A stretch of DNA of 64,000 bases from Bombardia bombarda (Eukaryota; Ascomycota; Sordariomycetes; Sordariales; Lasiosphaeriaceae). A model generated the notes under the pieces. That model did no database searches. It was given only the letters and a program-made list of their open reading frames with translations, and had not been told where the DNA came from. Position 1 is the stretch's first letter. Every line of letters begins with the position of its first letter. Positions 37,296 through 49,851 of this stretch are shown in pieces. The translations under genes and the position numbers were made by a program. The stretch lies in assembly GCA_030512295.1 (NCBI GenBank), contig JAULSR010000005.1, positions 744,001 through 808,000 of the forward strand, given 5' to 3'.

Positions 37296-37399
37296 CATTC
37301 CCCTCCATGCCAGTTTTCCCTCACACCTCAGCACACAGCATATTTTATAGCCCCGTCTGGCTCGCATCCTGACGAAAAGTCATTCCTCGGGAGCATTCT
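37296..37399 (+). promoter_or_regulatory. Cluster of AbaA-type CATTCY boxes
   Basis: CATTCC at 37296 and 37381 and CATTCT at 37394, all on the plus strand, 253-356 bp before the start codon of the TEA-domain gene. AbaA of Aspergillus binds CATTCY through its TEA domain and autoregulates. Three sites in about 100 bp suggest the same loop here. Inference. Confidence 0.4.
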
Positions 37400-37651
37400 C
37401 TTCACCTTTACTTCTCGTTCCTGAGGGCAAAGGCACCTGAAGGCTGAAGCAGACCTGAAGCAGCCGTAGAGAGAGAGAGAGAGAGCAAATTCCTTCCCCG
37501 TCTCTCAACACCTCGTCGACCAACCATCAACCTCGACTCATACCGTTTGCCACTGACCGGCAGACAGCTACGGTGTGACTGACCGCACCCTCCTTTCTTT
37601 GTCCTATTGTCTGCCCACCTACCTACCCACTCCTGCCCCCCCCCCCTGGTC

Positions 37652-40600
37652 ATGGAGATGCAAGTCAGGCCGCCCCAAGTTCTGCCATCACAATGCTATT
37701 TTCCCGTCGCAACAGACTATGCTAGCATGCTTGACGCATTCAACCAGAGCCGACATCATGTTGGGCACAACTCCAGAAATCCTCTCCGTGAGTCGACGGG
37801 TAACGCACAGTACAGCCAACAGCAGCAGCAGCAGCTGGGCTTGGTAAGGTCGTATGCACAGCCACACCACCGTCGGGATACGCTGTCGTCGATAGCGTCG
37901 TCCATCCCCACCCCGCCCATAGTGCCGACGCAGTCGCTTGATTCGATCTATGGCAGCAGCAGCTCGCAACAGTCGTCGTCGTCGTCCTCATATCCGCGGC
38001 TGCAGCTACAGCAAGGACACCTCAACCACCGCCAGATCCTGCATCACCACCAGCAGCAGTTACAGTTGCAGCTTCAGGGGGGAGAGAAACGATGCAACCC
38101 CATCTGGCTGTCGCCGCAGTTCCAGACGTATAGGAAGAAGCAAGCCGAGAAGGACGATAAGTCGGATCAGAAATGGCCCAATGTCCTGGAAGAGGCGTTC
38201 CTTGACGGTGAGTACAACAGTACCAAATCTAAATCTCATAGCACTTGCTTGCTTGGTCCACTCTGAACCAGAGCTAATGACGGAGACACACAGCTCTCCT
38301 TCTCATCCCTCAAATGGGCCGCAGAAAGTTTGCCATGAAGCAACGCGGGTACGGACGCAACATGCTCGTGGCCGAGTATCTCTGGATCTCTTATTGTCAG
38401 TCGTTGGCGCCGGGCGAGGCGCCGGACCCCAAGATGCAGCGCAAGAGAAAGCAAGTCTCGAGCCACATCCAGGTGTTGAAGAATTTCTTCCAGCACCATC
38501 GCTGCTGTAAGTGTTGCTTTTCTCTTGATACATGGTGCCCAGTGGCTGACGCAGGACAACCCAGTCCACTTCTTCTTCCCGGCCAAGGAGCGAAAGGAAG
38601 ACCGGGGTAAAGAGCCCAGCGAGACCGAGTCGTTCAAGAACAACCCGGTGCTCATCGCGCTGGCCGAGGGCCGCTTACCTGACGAGCGGCCCAACTACGA
38701 CTACTTTGCCCAGATCCTGGCGCTCAACGACCAGATTGCGGTCAGACCTAAGAGGTGCTGGATTTTTGTCTCGCACCAGGACGCGTCGGTGGCCGAGGAC
38801 GGGTCGGGCCATATCCCGTCGACTAAGGAGCGGCTGGAAAAGTCTGACTACCCACACCTGCGACGCAACCTGGAGCGCGACAAGTGGCCCAAGGAGGAGC
38901 AGCAGATCTTCAAGGGCTCGCTGCTGCACGAGTTCACCAAGGAGCTGCACCAGGCCGAGTCGAGCACGGTGCGCGAACTGTCCGAGGAGTGGGAGGTGGC
39001 CTTCCCCGAGCTGCACCACCGGCTCCAGAACATCGTACACGATGACCCCCGTTGTGACATACTCCACATGCATGTGACGCTTGAACTTAAGGAGAAGCGC
39101 CGCTACCCGAGCCAGTCGGAGCTCAACTCGTGGGTCGAGATAAACATTGAGCAGCATGGGCTGCTCAACCATCGCTGGAAGGTGCAAACGATGCTGGTGC
39201 GCCCGCCCGAGCTGAGCTACACTCACGATAACGCGGCACCAGAGCCCTTCTTTGAGACGTCGTCCGAGATTGCTATCCAGTACCATCACCGACCGGGCTG
39301 TGATGGGCCGCACCGCAACAGCAACGGCAGCGGAGGCCGTGGTGATAGCCAGCCCCCTTGCGACTGCATCCAGCAGCGCTCCCGCCGTGATTGGGTCACG
39401 GTGCCATTTCCTGCCGAGATCTGGGCGTCCACGCTCACTAACTGTGGCGAGTATCCCCAGCATCCGTTCAGCGGCACCGGCTCCTCGCGTCGTGGCGGCG
39501 CCAGCAGGGGTGTTGGCACGGGTGGTCGCGGCGATGGGAAAAAGGACGACAGCGATAGCAACAGCAATGACGCTGCCGAACAAGGCGGAAGCCGCTCTCC
39601 CAAATCATCCAGCTCCAGCTCTGGTGGCGGCAGCGGTGATCAGCCTACGCAAATGGACCTGGTGCCCAAGATTGCCATGTTGCAGGAGATTTTGTCCTGC
39701 CCGCCCGATGCGGCTACATCTTCCTCTTCTTCCAGCTCCAGTAGTCGTCACGGAGATGGCCCGGGATGGAAGCGCCGTGCCCTGATGCTCTGGACCTTTG
39801 ACACAATCCACAGCACCACGTACAAGAGCAACAAGCCCAAGCTGGTGACGGCGCAGAACGGCAAAGCAAGCTGGCGCTTCCTGACCGTGCTCGACCCCTT
39901 CAGTCCCTCCCACCAGCAGCAGGCTCTCCTCAGCGGAAACAACAACAGCTTGACACCCCTTGTTGGTGGCGACATGACCAAGTACGGCTCGCTCTCGTCG
40001 ACGGCCTCGTCCACCGCCGCCAGCAGCCACCTCTCTCGCGACACCATCATGTCGCCTAGCCCCACCTACCAGCAACACCTCAACGCCAGCATGAGCGAAA
40101 ACTTTGCCTCTGCCTGGGACACCACCGGCGTGCTCAGCGCCGCCGCACAAGCCATCTACGCCAGCCAGCAGACCACCGCTGCAGCCGCCGGTGCTCCCGT
40201 CAGCGAGATTCTGGGCGGGCTCGCCACGCCGCCGCCGACAGCTTCGCTCGCTGGCTCGTTCGCTCCCAGCAGCTTTGACACTTCTGGCCATCACCACCCT
40301 CACCAGTATCAACAGCACCATCATCATGCTGGAAACGGCACAGACCCCATGGCGAGCTATATGACCGGAGCCGGAGTGGGCATGAGCGCCGCCGCCGCCG
40401 CCGGCGACTCCCAGGCCCTGAGCGATCTCTCTGCCGTGACGGATCCGTTCCTTGCCAGCGCTACCGGCTCCTCGGCATACGACGTGAGCGGCTTGTACGA
40501 CGACCCGACGGCGGGACACGACGGTGGCGGCTGGGGCAGTGCCGCCAGTGCCGCCAGTGCCGGGAGCGCTGCCAGTGGTAGCGCCGTTACAGTCACCGGC

Positions 40601-40940
40601 TTGGATACGAGCAGTTGGTCATCGACGGGGTATACTCCTGCGCTCACGACAGCCAGTTCCCACCAAAACGGGGTGCTCAACTGGGTGCAGAATGGCGATC
40701 AACTGCAGCAGCAGCAGCAGACCAGAGTTAGACAGCATAGCCATCATCAGTGGGCTGGCACAGCTGCTGCTGCTGCCGATGATGGACACGATCTCTGGGC
40801 GACAACAACAGCGGCAACAGATCATGCCGGCTCGGGAGGGGCGTCTACCGGACAACATGGACAGCTCGTCTGGTCAACAGACGGCGCTTCTTCTGCGCAG
40901 TACCACAACACTCACCATCAAAGCCAAGGACAGCCACAGC

Positions 40941-41031
<91 letters not shown>

Positions 41032-41524
41032 GGACTGGGGTGTCGGCCAGCAGTATTCGGAAGAGGACTCGTCCGTCGGCGGCGGCAGCTGCTCATCTGC
41101 CGACCTGTCGCAGGAGTGGGATGATATTGTCTCTGAAACGGCGGCTGCCGCTGCTGCACAACATCACTATCAACAGCAGCAGCAGCTGTTCGAGTCGTCA
41201 TCATCATCGTCGCCGTCCCGCGGCGGCGCGCTGCAGTATCGCAATGACACAAGAACCCACCAGACCCGTGCTGTTGGCGCCGGAGGGGGAGGTATCGCCG
41301 TCGTACAGGGCCAGAAGCGCAGCCGGTCCGATAGCCTGAGCGGCGGAGACCACGACGACTACTCATCCTCGTCGGGTGGGCTATCATCGTCACGGACCAA
41401 GATTCTCAGGACAAGTCTGAGTATGAGCACGAGCAGCACAAACGGCAATGGCAATGGCAATGGCAATCATAATCGCCTTCCGAACGGTCTCTGCTCCTCG
41501 TCATCCTCCAACTCCCTGGAATAG
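37652..41524 (+). CDS. abaA: AbaA/TEC1-type TEA (ATTS) domain transcription factor
   Basis: Exons 37652-38207, 38294-38506 and 38565-41524 splice to 1242 residues. The second intron was placed so that HHRC joins FHFFFP, restoring the conserved TEA sequence; a nearer CAG acceptor gives a stop. The TEA domain (residues about 170-260) spans KWPNVLEEAFLDALLLIP, GRRKFAMKQRGYGRNMLVAE and RKRKQVSSHIQVLKNFF, with helix 3 contacting CATTCY DNA. In Aspergillus, AbaA acts after BrlA and before WetA in phialide and conidium formation; yeast Tec1 is its relative. The protein is about one and a half times as long as Aspergillus AbaA (recalled as roughly 800 residues), owing to Ser, Gly, Ala and Gln low-complexity tracts, including a 32-residue poly-Gln run. 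A basic KRSRSD segment near residue 1180 is a likely nuclear signal. The start is the first Met in frame and is followed by MQVRPPQV. Confidence 0.88.
40937..41032 (+). repeat. CAA/CAG poly-glutamine repeat within abaA
   Basis: Thirty-two consecutive Gln codons, all CAA except the first and the last, which are CAG. Such pure triplet tracts are length-polymorphic and in transcription factors tune activation. The two other frames give poly-Asn and poly-Thr shadows. Confidence 0.9.
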
Positions 41525-44500
41525 ATGATTAGCTGTCCTATGTGGGGTGGCACAAGACATGAGACCGAAGGTGGAAGAGAAATTAACACGACGACTACTA
41601 CTACTACTACTACTACACACGGAACGAGACATGCGATTGAATACACGAGACTGGACTGAAGAGGAAAGAATAGCGCCATATGGCCTGGTGGCCATCTGAT
41701 TGGTTGGCGAACTGCAGCACAAGGCACACATTTCTTATCATCCTCTTTCTTCCCATTCCAAAGATTAACGGATGGAGGGATAGATATCATTGCCCATGAT
41801 CTTCCGAACACACATGCATATGGGGAGATATCGTTATTATACGAGCAAAACTATTCATTTTCTTTCCGATTTCTTTTTCTATTTTATATATATATCATTA
41901 TCGTCGCCGTCATCACCACCATCTCCTACATCATTACTGCACGCACAAGGTTGATAAGCAGGCTTGCTGTTGGGTCATACACAACAAGCAAAGCGAGTTG
42001 AAGGATGGACTGATGGATGACACTTGACTGGCTGGTACGGCGTTGTGGTGCGGACACTAGAATAAATGCCAACTACTGGGCATAGGGTGGATAAATGATT
42101 TGGTCATTACGACGTGCAGCGCAAATAGGAATAGGTGAAGGGAGGGGGGTGGGGGTTCATGATATATGATAGCACGAGGACACGCGGCGGGAGGTTTAAT
42201 ATGACGCAAAAGAAAAAAGGAGGAGAAAGGAGAGGGGCAATTTTGATTTTTTTTCCGGCTGACATGTCACACTTACACTGTTTTCTTCCCGTTTTGGAAA
42301 GAATGGGAGAGTGCCAGGGGAAGGAGTTGGATTATTGATGACGGAGGAGTTGAGGTTGTTTGCTTCGCTTGCTTGAGACAGGGGATGGGGGATGGGGGAG
42401 AGAATGAAAGGGGAAGATTGGGATCGGGACAGCAAAGGCGTAAACGTAGTTGGGTTGGGTTTCTTTTTCGAGCATACTAGTAGTAGTAGTAGTATTATTA
42501 TCATTATTTTACACCCTCTTAACCTTTATTCAAGGGGCTAATTTCCATACTCAGTCAGAAGCAAGCAAGCAAGCGACCATCTTGGTATTTTCTCAGTGGG
42601 TATGAAAATTGAGGATAAGAGAGAAATTATTAGACGTACCAGAGCAACCGCACATCGTGATCAAACCAAGGTTACGAAAACAAGACAGCTGATACTTCCC
42701 CCGGTGTCGGAACATGTCAACAAGCATCTAGACTGGACTCTAGGTGCCGTTGTGTTTGGGACAATATTGCCACCGTTGGGGGAGAGGGGACACAGCGGTA
42801 AGGTGCAGCTGAGGTCCAAAAGACTGGCACTCGCCCGACACACCTGAGAATAATATCCGCCTAGGTACCCAGGGAAATTTTGTGTCACCAGGGCATGTAG
42901 AGCGGTCAATCTTACCATACTAAAAATAAGGTTCACTAACAGCGGTACATCTTGTCGGGCAGCAGATACCAACCGCTGGCAGTAATGACTCGGGGAAACC
43001 AATAATGACTTGTTTATCGGTTTTTTTTTTCAACTTTGCTTGCGTGTTTCGAAACAAATCCGGGACAAGGACACTTGAAGGGAAGGTCCTTGTGCCTCAA
43101 GCCTAGTGGCCCACAGCGAACCGTTCGAGCAAGATAAGGTAGAAACGAAACAACAAAACAGAAACAAGAATCCATAAACTGGAGTCAGGTTCGGTCGGTC
43201 TGCGGGAGGAGAAGTGGAGGCTGGCTTGTGAAGTCATGCAGATATCATGTGGAATCACGGCCATATGTTCGACTGTCCGGTATCATATCAAAGCTTGGGA
43301 GATGATTTCTCCACGTTGCCCATATCCTAATGTGCTCATGCATGTAGGTAAAGCCAGGCAAGTGGATTGAATGGAGAAGAGGGCGTTTTTAAAATGACAA
43401 ATCTCTCAAGAGAAGCAGGCAGGCCAGGGCGACCTTCTTTCTCGGGCCAAACTATTGTTTTTCAGCGCGTGGGTCCCGAGGTCCGGTCGGTGGTGGTTAC
43501 GGTGAGAGCTTGCTCGACGGGCGGGAGAATGGGTGGTTAAGAAGAGTCGGTCGCTTGACTGAAACACTGCATGTCACGGAGATTGGACTATGGCGAGAGG
43601 GAGGGAGAGGGCAGCGGCAAAATGAAGAAAGACGACGGCGACGAGAAGAAGCGGAGAGGAAGAGGGAGTTTCCAACACATATACTACCTAGGCCATGAAA
43701 TGAATACTTGTTTCTATGTACGTGGTTGATCTAGAAATTCTATTCTGCCGTTTATAGAGAGTGTCTCGGTGTGCACCCCTGATCATGCCGTCCGTGACGT
43801 GCATCACACGCCGGGAGAATGCGAGCAACCTCATGCGCGATCAAATACGGGAGGGACGGTGGGGTGAGACAGATGGCGAGATCCGGATCCTTGTGCGCAT
43901 CACAGCTTCAGCAGATGGTTAATCTTGCTTGTCGCTCACATGCTCTGCGGGTATTACTACGTATACAACGGCGAGGACAGTTTTAGCAAAAACAAATCTC
44001 GCTTTGCAGGTTGAAGCGCGCGTGTTTTTCTGGGCGGTAAATGGCAACCAAGCAAGGTTGCGAGGAATGTTTTCTTGGGCTACGGATGCTTAGAACTACC
44101 TAGCTGCTTGCGCTAGTCTGATGTGGCAAAGAAAAGAGCCGCCCACGGCCCACCACAGGACGGGCGTACGTACAGAAGAAGCTCCAGGGCTAGCCGATCG
44201 CTAGCGGCCGGAGGTTTGGTGCGCTTGTGGCCAATCACCTCTGGCGCCTTCCCCAGCTTTCTAATTTCGCGAATCTGGCTATTGCCGCGCACTGACCGCA
44301 CGACTGGACGAGGCGCGTCGGGACTGGGGGGGAGCGACCGAGCGGGGGGGCAACTGTGGCCCCTGCGTCCGTTGCATTTTCACCCGCCAGGGGTTCAGGG
44401 CAAGCCAAAGCATGCCAAAGAACTAACATCCCTGTCGCGCATTCGGAAACAGGCTCCACACACAACTGCAGGTCGTCTCTTCACTCTTGGACTTATCGAC

Positions 44501-45775
44501 ATTCGACAACGACAATTCGACATAGATGTCACGCGCCACGTTAACCAGCGCGGGAAGCTACAACCGACCATTGTCAATCTTCAACGGTTCCCATCGTCCA
44601 ACGTCCAACGTCCAGCGTCCAACGTCCAACGTCGTCCAACCAAATGCCTGACGGGCATGTGTCTTGGGGTGTGTGGCTGGCCCACACAGCCAAATCGGTT
44701 CGCCGCCATGTACTCACCGACTGGCTGCCTCTACCCATCCGATCTGATTCCATCCCGAACCATGCTTTCTTTTCTCCCCGGCTGTGGCTTGCTCAATGCG
44801 CTGCCATCGAATGGCTCCCGCCTCTCACAAAGTATTATTTCCTCCGGTCGTGACCCCTGTCGCTGGCTGGCTGTGGTGGTCTCGTCTGTCATGGCCCGGC
44901 GCGAGGACGACCCTGTGTAATTCTGTCTAAATGACGAAAGACAGTCGAGAAGCATCCATGTGCGCACTCAAGTACTGGCTCATGATGCTGTTTTCTGTGC
45001 CAAGCTTTTTTGTTTCCCATCTTCCTCCCCTCCCCCACGTGGATCATCCGCCTCCTCTTCGCCCTGTCTCTGTCTGTCCTGCCCGTTTTTCCTCTATTAT
45101 ATGTCAGTCCATGACGAGGATCACGCTGTTTGCGTGATGGTTTCCTGACTTATTTCCCGCCTCTTCTTTGTTTCCTTTGCCCCTCTGTCCTTGCTGTTGT
45201 CGACGGGGCAGCCTAGGAAAGGACATCGAGGACTCAACTTGTTCGAGTGGGTGCAGAGCCACTGTCATCGAGAAGGCTTTCTTTGATCCACTCGACATGC
45301 GTGGCGTTGCGACGAACAATGCTATTTCTATCACGCCATTGTCCTTCGCCGAGGATTCTCTTTGATTAACTTTCCAACAATGCCGACGTGAACAATAGCA
45401 TCCACCTTTCACACTCATCCTCACCTTGACATTAAAGCAGCTGGTCTGTTAATCTGCGCTGGCCGCTCCACGCTGGACGTCTAATTCACTTTTTCACTTT
45501 TTTATCTTCTCGCAAACTCGAGATATGCTTTGATTACGCATCACGATACACGCAAAACTCTCAAGCCACAGAGCTTCGAGTCACAAAACAGGCGCACGCC
45601 ACCAACTGATCACTCGGCACGGCAACTCTGACCATAACCCTTATCACTTCTCGACCTTCGCACATTCCCGGCATAAATACCGCCGCCGACCAGCCTTCTA
45701 TACCATAAACACTCACCCTCTTCGAAGGAGAGGCGAAAGAAATCACATTCCTTATACATCCACACTATCACGAAA
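41525..45775. other. Intergenic, 4.2 kb
   Basis: After the abaA 3' end there are CTA and TAG triplet repeats (41597-41617, 42478-42492) and AT-rich stretches. A 798-base open frame at 44123-44920 has no domain and no plausible codon pattern. A CGTCCAA tandem repeat lies at about 44594-44640. The last kilobase is a pyrimidine-rich leader typical of a fungal promoter and 5' UTR for the secreted-protein gene. Confidence 0.5.
44594..44640. repeat. CGTCCAA tandem repeat
   Basis: About six imperfect copies of a 7-base unit (CGTCCAA, one CGTCCAG, one short CGT), lying in intergenic DNA. Confidence 0.75.
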
Positions 45776-46989
45776 ATGATCACTCTACTAGGCTTTTCAC
45801 TTCTCCCCGTCGTGCTACTTATCCTCCTCGCGCTTTTCGAGGGCACGGCGGCACATTCTTGGCCAGAGCGCACAATACGCATCGCTCCAAATGGCACCAT
45901 GGTTGGCCTTCCGGGCTATGAAAGACAACATTGGGCTCGGGGTACCCCAGGCATAAGTGACGCAAACAATACATGGCTTCTTCCGCCAAACGGTAGACCC
46001 GACGGCAAGATCATCCACCCCGACGACAAGATAGTCAGGGAAGGGCAAAGGACTCTGAAGTATTCCGACGAGTTCCCTATGCTGAAGGTGGCACCCGGGG
46101 ATTTCGTCGCCATCTCGTATCTCGAGAACGGCCATGTCTCTGGCCCAGACAAGGAGGGTTTGCCGATTAAGCCGATCAACAGAGGCACTGTCTACCTTTA
46201 TGGGACCACAGAAAATGACCTGACCAACTATAATCTTGTGGATATCCATCTGAAGTGGACAGCTGATGGCACGGGCGGTGATGGAAAGGGCAAGCTCCTG
46301 GCAACAAGAAACTACGACGATGGCCAATGTTACGAGGCCATCCCTGCCACCGGCGACACCGAAGGCATCATCACCCACAGGAAATCGGTCCTCAACAACG
46401 ACGTCAACCTGATGTGTCAGTCGGACCTCCAAATCCCCGACGACCTTGCCCCCAACACCACCTTCACCGTCATCTGGGTCTGGGACTGGCCCACCATGTC
46501 CGATCGCGGCGCTGCCGTCTCTCCGGCAACCTACCACGCCAACTCGTCAGACTATGGCGACATCTACGTGAAGGAGCCAGAGATTTACACGGGCGTTGTC
46601 GACTTCGAGGTGGTGGATTCCTGCGACGCAAGCCTCGGAGAGATCAAGGGCCCCCACTGCGTAGCCAACACTTCCGCCGCTGCTGCTAACAAGAAAGGAG
46701 TCGCCAGGGTGTTTGCCGCCCAGGAGGTAGCTACCCTTGCCGGTGTCAAGGCGCAGATGGCCAACAACTTCCTCGTCAAGGTCCCACAGGCCGGGATCAA
46801 CGTGTCGACTGCCACAGCAAACCCAAGCAACATTCCCCTAGGCGCTCTGATCGGAACAACCTCGCAAGTGGCCTTCCCGTTGCCGACCTCGATACAGAAC
46901 GCGGTCGTCGCTGCGCCCGGAACGTATCTGCCCACTGCCTCGGCAGGCCCCGCCGCCCCCGCTGCGAGCGCTACTGCCCTGCCGAACCT

Positions 46990-47021
<32 letters not shown>

Positions 47022-47419
47022 GCGGCAACGGCGGCGGCAACGGCACGGGTAGTGGCGGCTCCTTCTTGGGCAGGCCGACCGTCACCGTGACGCTCACCGT
47101 CCCCGCGACTACCGTCTTTATCACCTACACTCGGGGCGCCGCAACCGCCAGTGCCGGTGCCGGAGCTGGTGCCAGCGCCAGCGCCAGCCAGACAGCCGGT
47201 GTCGCGCTTGGTACTGGTGCCGCTGTCGCGACCTCGGCTGCTGCTACCAAGTCCAAGTCCAAGTCCGCTTCGTCCTCGGCCGCTGCCTCTGCCACCTCCG
47301 TCGCTAGCCCTGCGGTTGTGACGGGCAGGCCGCAGGTTACGCAATTTCTGCCGGATTCCAAGAAGGTGAAGGTCAGGCGCGGAAGTGGCGAGTGGCAATT
47401 TGGTGGTGGCCACGCCTAG
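45776..47419 (+). CDS. Secreted DUF7492-type protein, possible histidine-brace (LPMO-like) fold
   Basis: A single exon of 547 codons. Residues 1-26 form a clear signal peptide (LLPVVLLILLALFEG, cleavage after TAA), which makes His27 the first residue of the mature protein (HSWPERTIRIAPNG). The domain at residues 27-310 (GLPGYERQHW, TWLLPPNGRPDG, GDFVAISYLENGHVS, RGTVYLYGTT, FTVIWVWDWP) is what I recall as DUF7492. An N-terminal His plus an internal His (ENGHVS, residue 126) is the layout of copper histidine-brace enzymes such as LPMOs, so a copper oxidase or copper-binding role is plausible but not shown. Residues about 395-530 are a Gly/Ser/Ala/Thr-rich tail, probably O-glycosylated, with a VTVTLTVPATTVFITYTRG segment. 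No GPI signal is evident. The tail has compositional GC bias from GGC repeats at 46993-47042. Confidence 0.75.
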
Positions 47420-48229
47420 AGGGCGGGATAAAATCCAGAGGAGATTTGCTGCATGTGTTGTTTGTCACTTGGGATTTCTTTAACATGGAGGTTTTGTTTT
47501 GTTGCTGTTCTTTTGTTTTACACAACGCTGGCGTTCAGGAGGGACACGCAAGACATGATACGCACGACGCGACGCGATGGGGGAGATTGTTGACCGGACC
47601 GAGAGCTGCTTGAGCATACATGCGTTCATACACTGAAAAAGAGCTGGGAGATTCCTTACTAGACAGACCGATGCATTCATTCACATGATGGTTTTTTTGG
47701 AGAGGAACTAAGGGGGTTGGCTTTGGTTAGGCAATGGAGGGGGTAAGAATGGATGGGGTATGGGAGTTGAGAAAGGGAAGGAAAGGGGAAGGGGAGACAT
47801 AGGACAAGGGACATGGGGATAGGGGCCTAGTGCCTAGTACTCGGTCAAATAGCTACCATATTTTGGTCCACATGGTATTCTTTTCTTTCCTTTCTTGTCG
47901 ACTACGTCTTGTTTTTTCTTACTCTTTTTAGTGATGCCATATACAGACAATTACTTTTGGTTATTTATCCATTCATAATAACAGATCTTGTTCTTCTTCG
48001 GTTGAGGCTGGTTGCTTGGGTTAGGTACTGGATAGTATTATCGTATGCGTTGCTCAACTATATCTTCTGTTACATCTGTTCCAGCTCGTGATCGTTTTAG
48101 AGTGCATCGACTTGCGATGTGACTGCGACTGTGAGCAGAGGTGAAAGGTGGTAATGAACAGAGTAAAGTCAAGTCATCGTTAGATATGTGAGCCAAGTAT
48201 CTCGATGAAACTACAGTTCAGTAACTGCC
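47420..48229. other. Intergenic, convergent 3' ends
   Basis: Purine-rich and then AT-rich sequence between the DUF7492 gene and cyclophilin H. No gene seen. Confidence 0.55.
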
Positions 48230-49106
48230 TCACATCTCACCGCACTGCGCAATCACAGTGTCCATATTGGGCACATCCTTGCCCTTGTAGCCCGTCTTTG
48301 TGTGCTCCATCTTCTTGACAATGTCCATGCCGTCCACCACTTTGCCAAAGACAACGTGTTTGCCGTCCAGGAAAGGTGTCGGCACCGTCGTAACGAAGAA
48401 CTGCGAGCCGTTGGTGTTGGGGCCGGCGTTCTGTTTGACGTGTTAGCTCAGCTCGTCCGGCCATGGAATATGACACGGCGTGAGTAATATGTCACGTAAA
48501 GAAAGAGGACATACCGCCATAGACAACAAACCGGGCGTCTCATGCTTGAGGTCGAAATTCTCATCGGCAAACGACTTGGTGCCGTAGATGCACGTCGAGC
48601 CCGTGCCGTCGCCGTTGAGGAAGTCGCCGCCCTGGCACATGAAGTTGGGGATCTGCACACCAGGCCAGTTAGCATGTTGTATTTCCTCTCTGTACACGAA
48701 TATGAAGGGAGAAGAGAACACTGACAATACGGTGGAACTTTGAGCCCTTGAAGCCCTGCGGGCGGCCCTGGTTGTTCTTGGTCTCGCCCGTGCAAAACTG
48801 GCGAAAGTTCTCGGCCGTCCGCGGCACCACGTCCTTGAACAGCTCAAAGGTGATGCGGCCCAGAGGCTCACCTTGGAAGAGGCATGTTAGTGAACAAGTC
48901 GAAAAGACTGACTGGTTGAACAAGCAGAAACAGGAACAGGCCAGGCTATGAGAAGAAGGGAAAAAATGACATACCTCCAAGTGTAATGTCAAAAAATACC
49001 CTACAAAATGGTGCAGTCAGTATGTGCGTACAGTGCCCGAACGGGAGAAGTGGAATATCATAACTTACAAAGGGTTGCCCGAGGCAGGGAGAACGGTAGG
49101 AGCCAT
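48230..49106 (-). CDS. cyp-3: Peptidyl-prolyl cis-trans isomerase H (cyclophilin)
   Basis: Exons 49069-49106, 48975-49000, 48726-48871, 48515-48652 and 48230-48430 splice in frame to 182 residues, a normal length for cyclophilin H. The cyclophilin fold and active site are complete: FHRIIPNFMCQGGDF (catalytic Arg and Phe), the TGSTCIYGTKSFADENF loop characteristic of the H type, GPNTNGSQFFVTT, WD-type cyclosporin pocket replaced by FLDGKHVVFGKV, and the end VIAQCGEM. The H-type enzyme accompanies the U4/U6.U5 tri-snRNP in the spliceosome. The Neurospora H-type gene is, as I recall, cyp-3. The third intron uses a GTCAGT donor; the others are conventional. Confidence 0.92.
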
Positions 49107-49851
49107 GTTGCTTTTTAATCCTTGTCTGTCGATGCTCTATCTTGGAAAGTGAGGGGTACTGCTGATTGAAACAGATCGCCCTTGAATGAAATTATCAAAA
49201 GTTGGTTAAAATGTGATATCAACGAGCGGATCTTTTTTATCGAGTTTCCCTGGGTGGTGTCGATTGTTTTATTAGTGGAATGGAAGCTTGAATGATATGC
49301 TAAAGTGGCGGCGATACAGAGGGCGTAAAACCGCCGCAATAAAATGCCGTCAGCTGGTGAATTTAGGGATGCCAGCTGGCGGTAGTTGGAGTAAAAAGGT
49401 CAAAAAAACATACAGCACCAGGGATTCGCTGGTCGTCACCGACCCAACTACTAGTCTGGCGATTAGTGGCTTATCTAGGGCAGAGCGGACGGGATGCCGA
49501 GTTTTCCACTATCTATGGCCGTATGTATTATGTTTCTGCAAAATTTTGACTCATGAAGAGCGCATGACTGAGAAAGCCACCTGATGTTGTTTCGCTTAGA
49601 GCTGTTTTTCCCCATACCTTTCTCACTTCTTCAAAATTCCTATTTGATACTCTAGTATTTGCAAAAAAAAGGTAACACTTGAGAATACACTACTCCCGCT
49701 CCAACAGCATTTATCATAACTTATCATCCATATTTCATTTGCAAATAATAAAGCTACAACCATCTCTACTTCGTATCTACCCCAATATCATAACATCATA
49801 GAACTCCCCTCACGATAAGTTACTTGTACCGACTGACACAGATGTCACACG
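49107..49851. other. Intergenic between cyclophilin H and the permease
   Basis: The cyclophilin promoter is at the left and the 3' end of the permease at the right. It is AT-rich and no gene is seen. Confidence 0.5.

Larger units (their letters stand above)
36550..37651 (+). promoter_or_regulatory. Upstream region of abaA
   Basis: It contains the 25-base poly-C tract, a (GA)n run near 37470, a C-rich run just before the start codon (37636-37646), and the three CATTCY boxes listed separately. There is no gene here. Confidence 0.4.

Noticed and set aside
39605..40519. 304-codon antisense frame in abaA
   Set aside because: Mirror of GC-rich Ala/Ser/Gly coding; no motif.
40524..41339. Poly-Asn frame within abaA
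   Set aside because: Shadow of the CAA repeat in another frame; the TEA gene explains the DNA.
44123..44920. 265-codon open frame on the plus strand
   Set aside because: No domain; composition is erratic; it includes the CGTCCAA tandem repeat and overlaps several antisense frames of similar quality.
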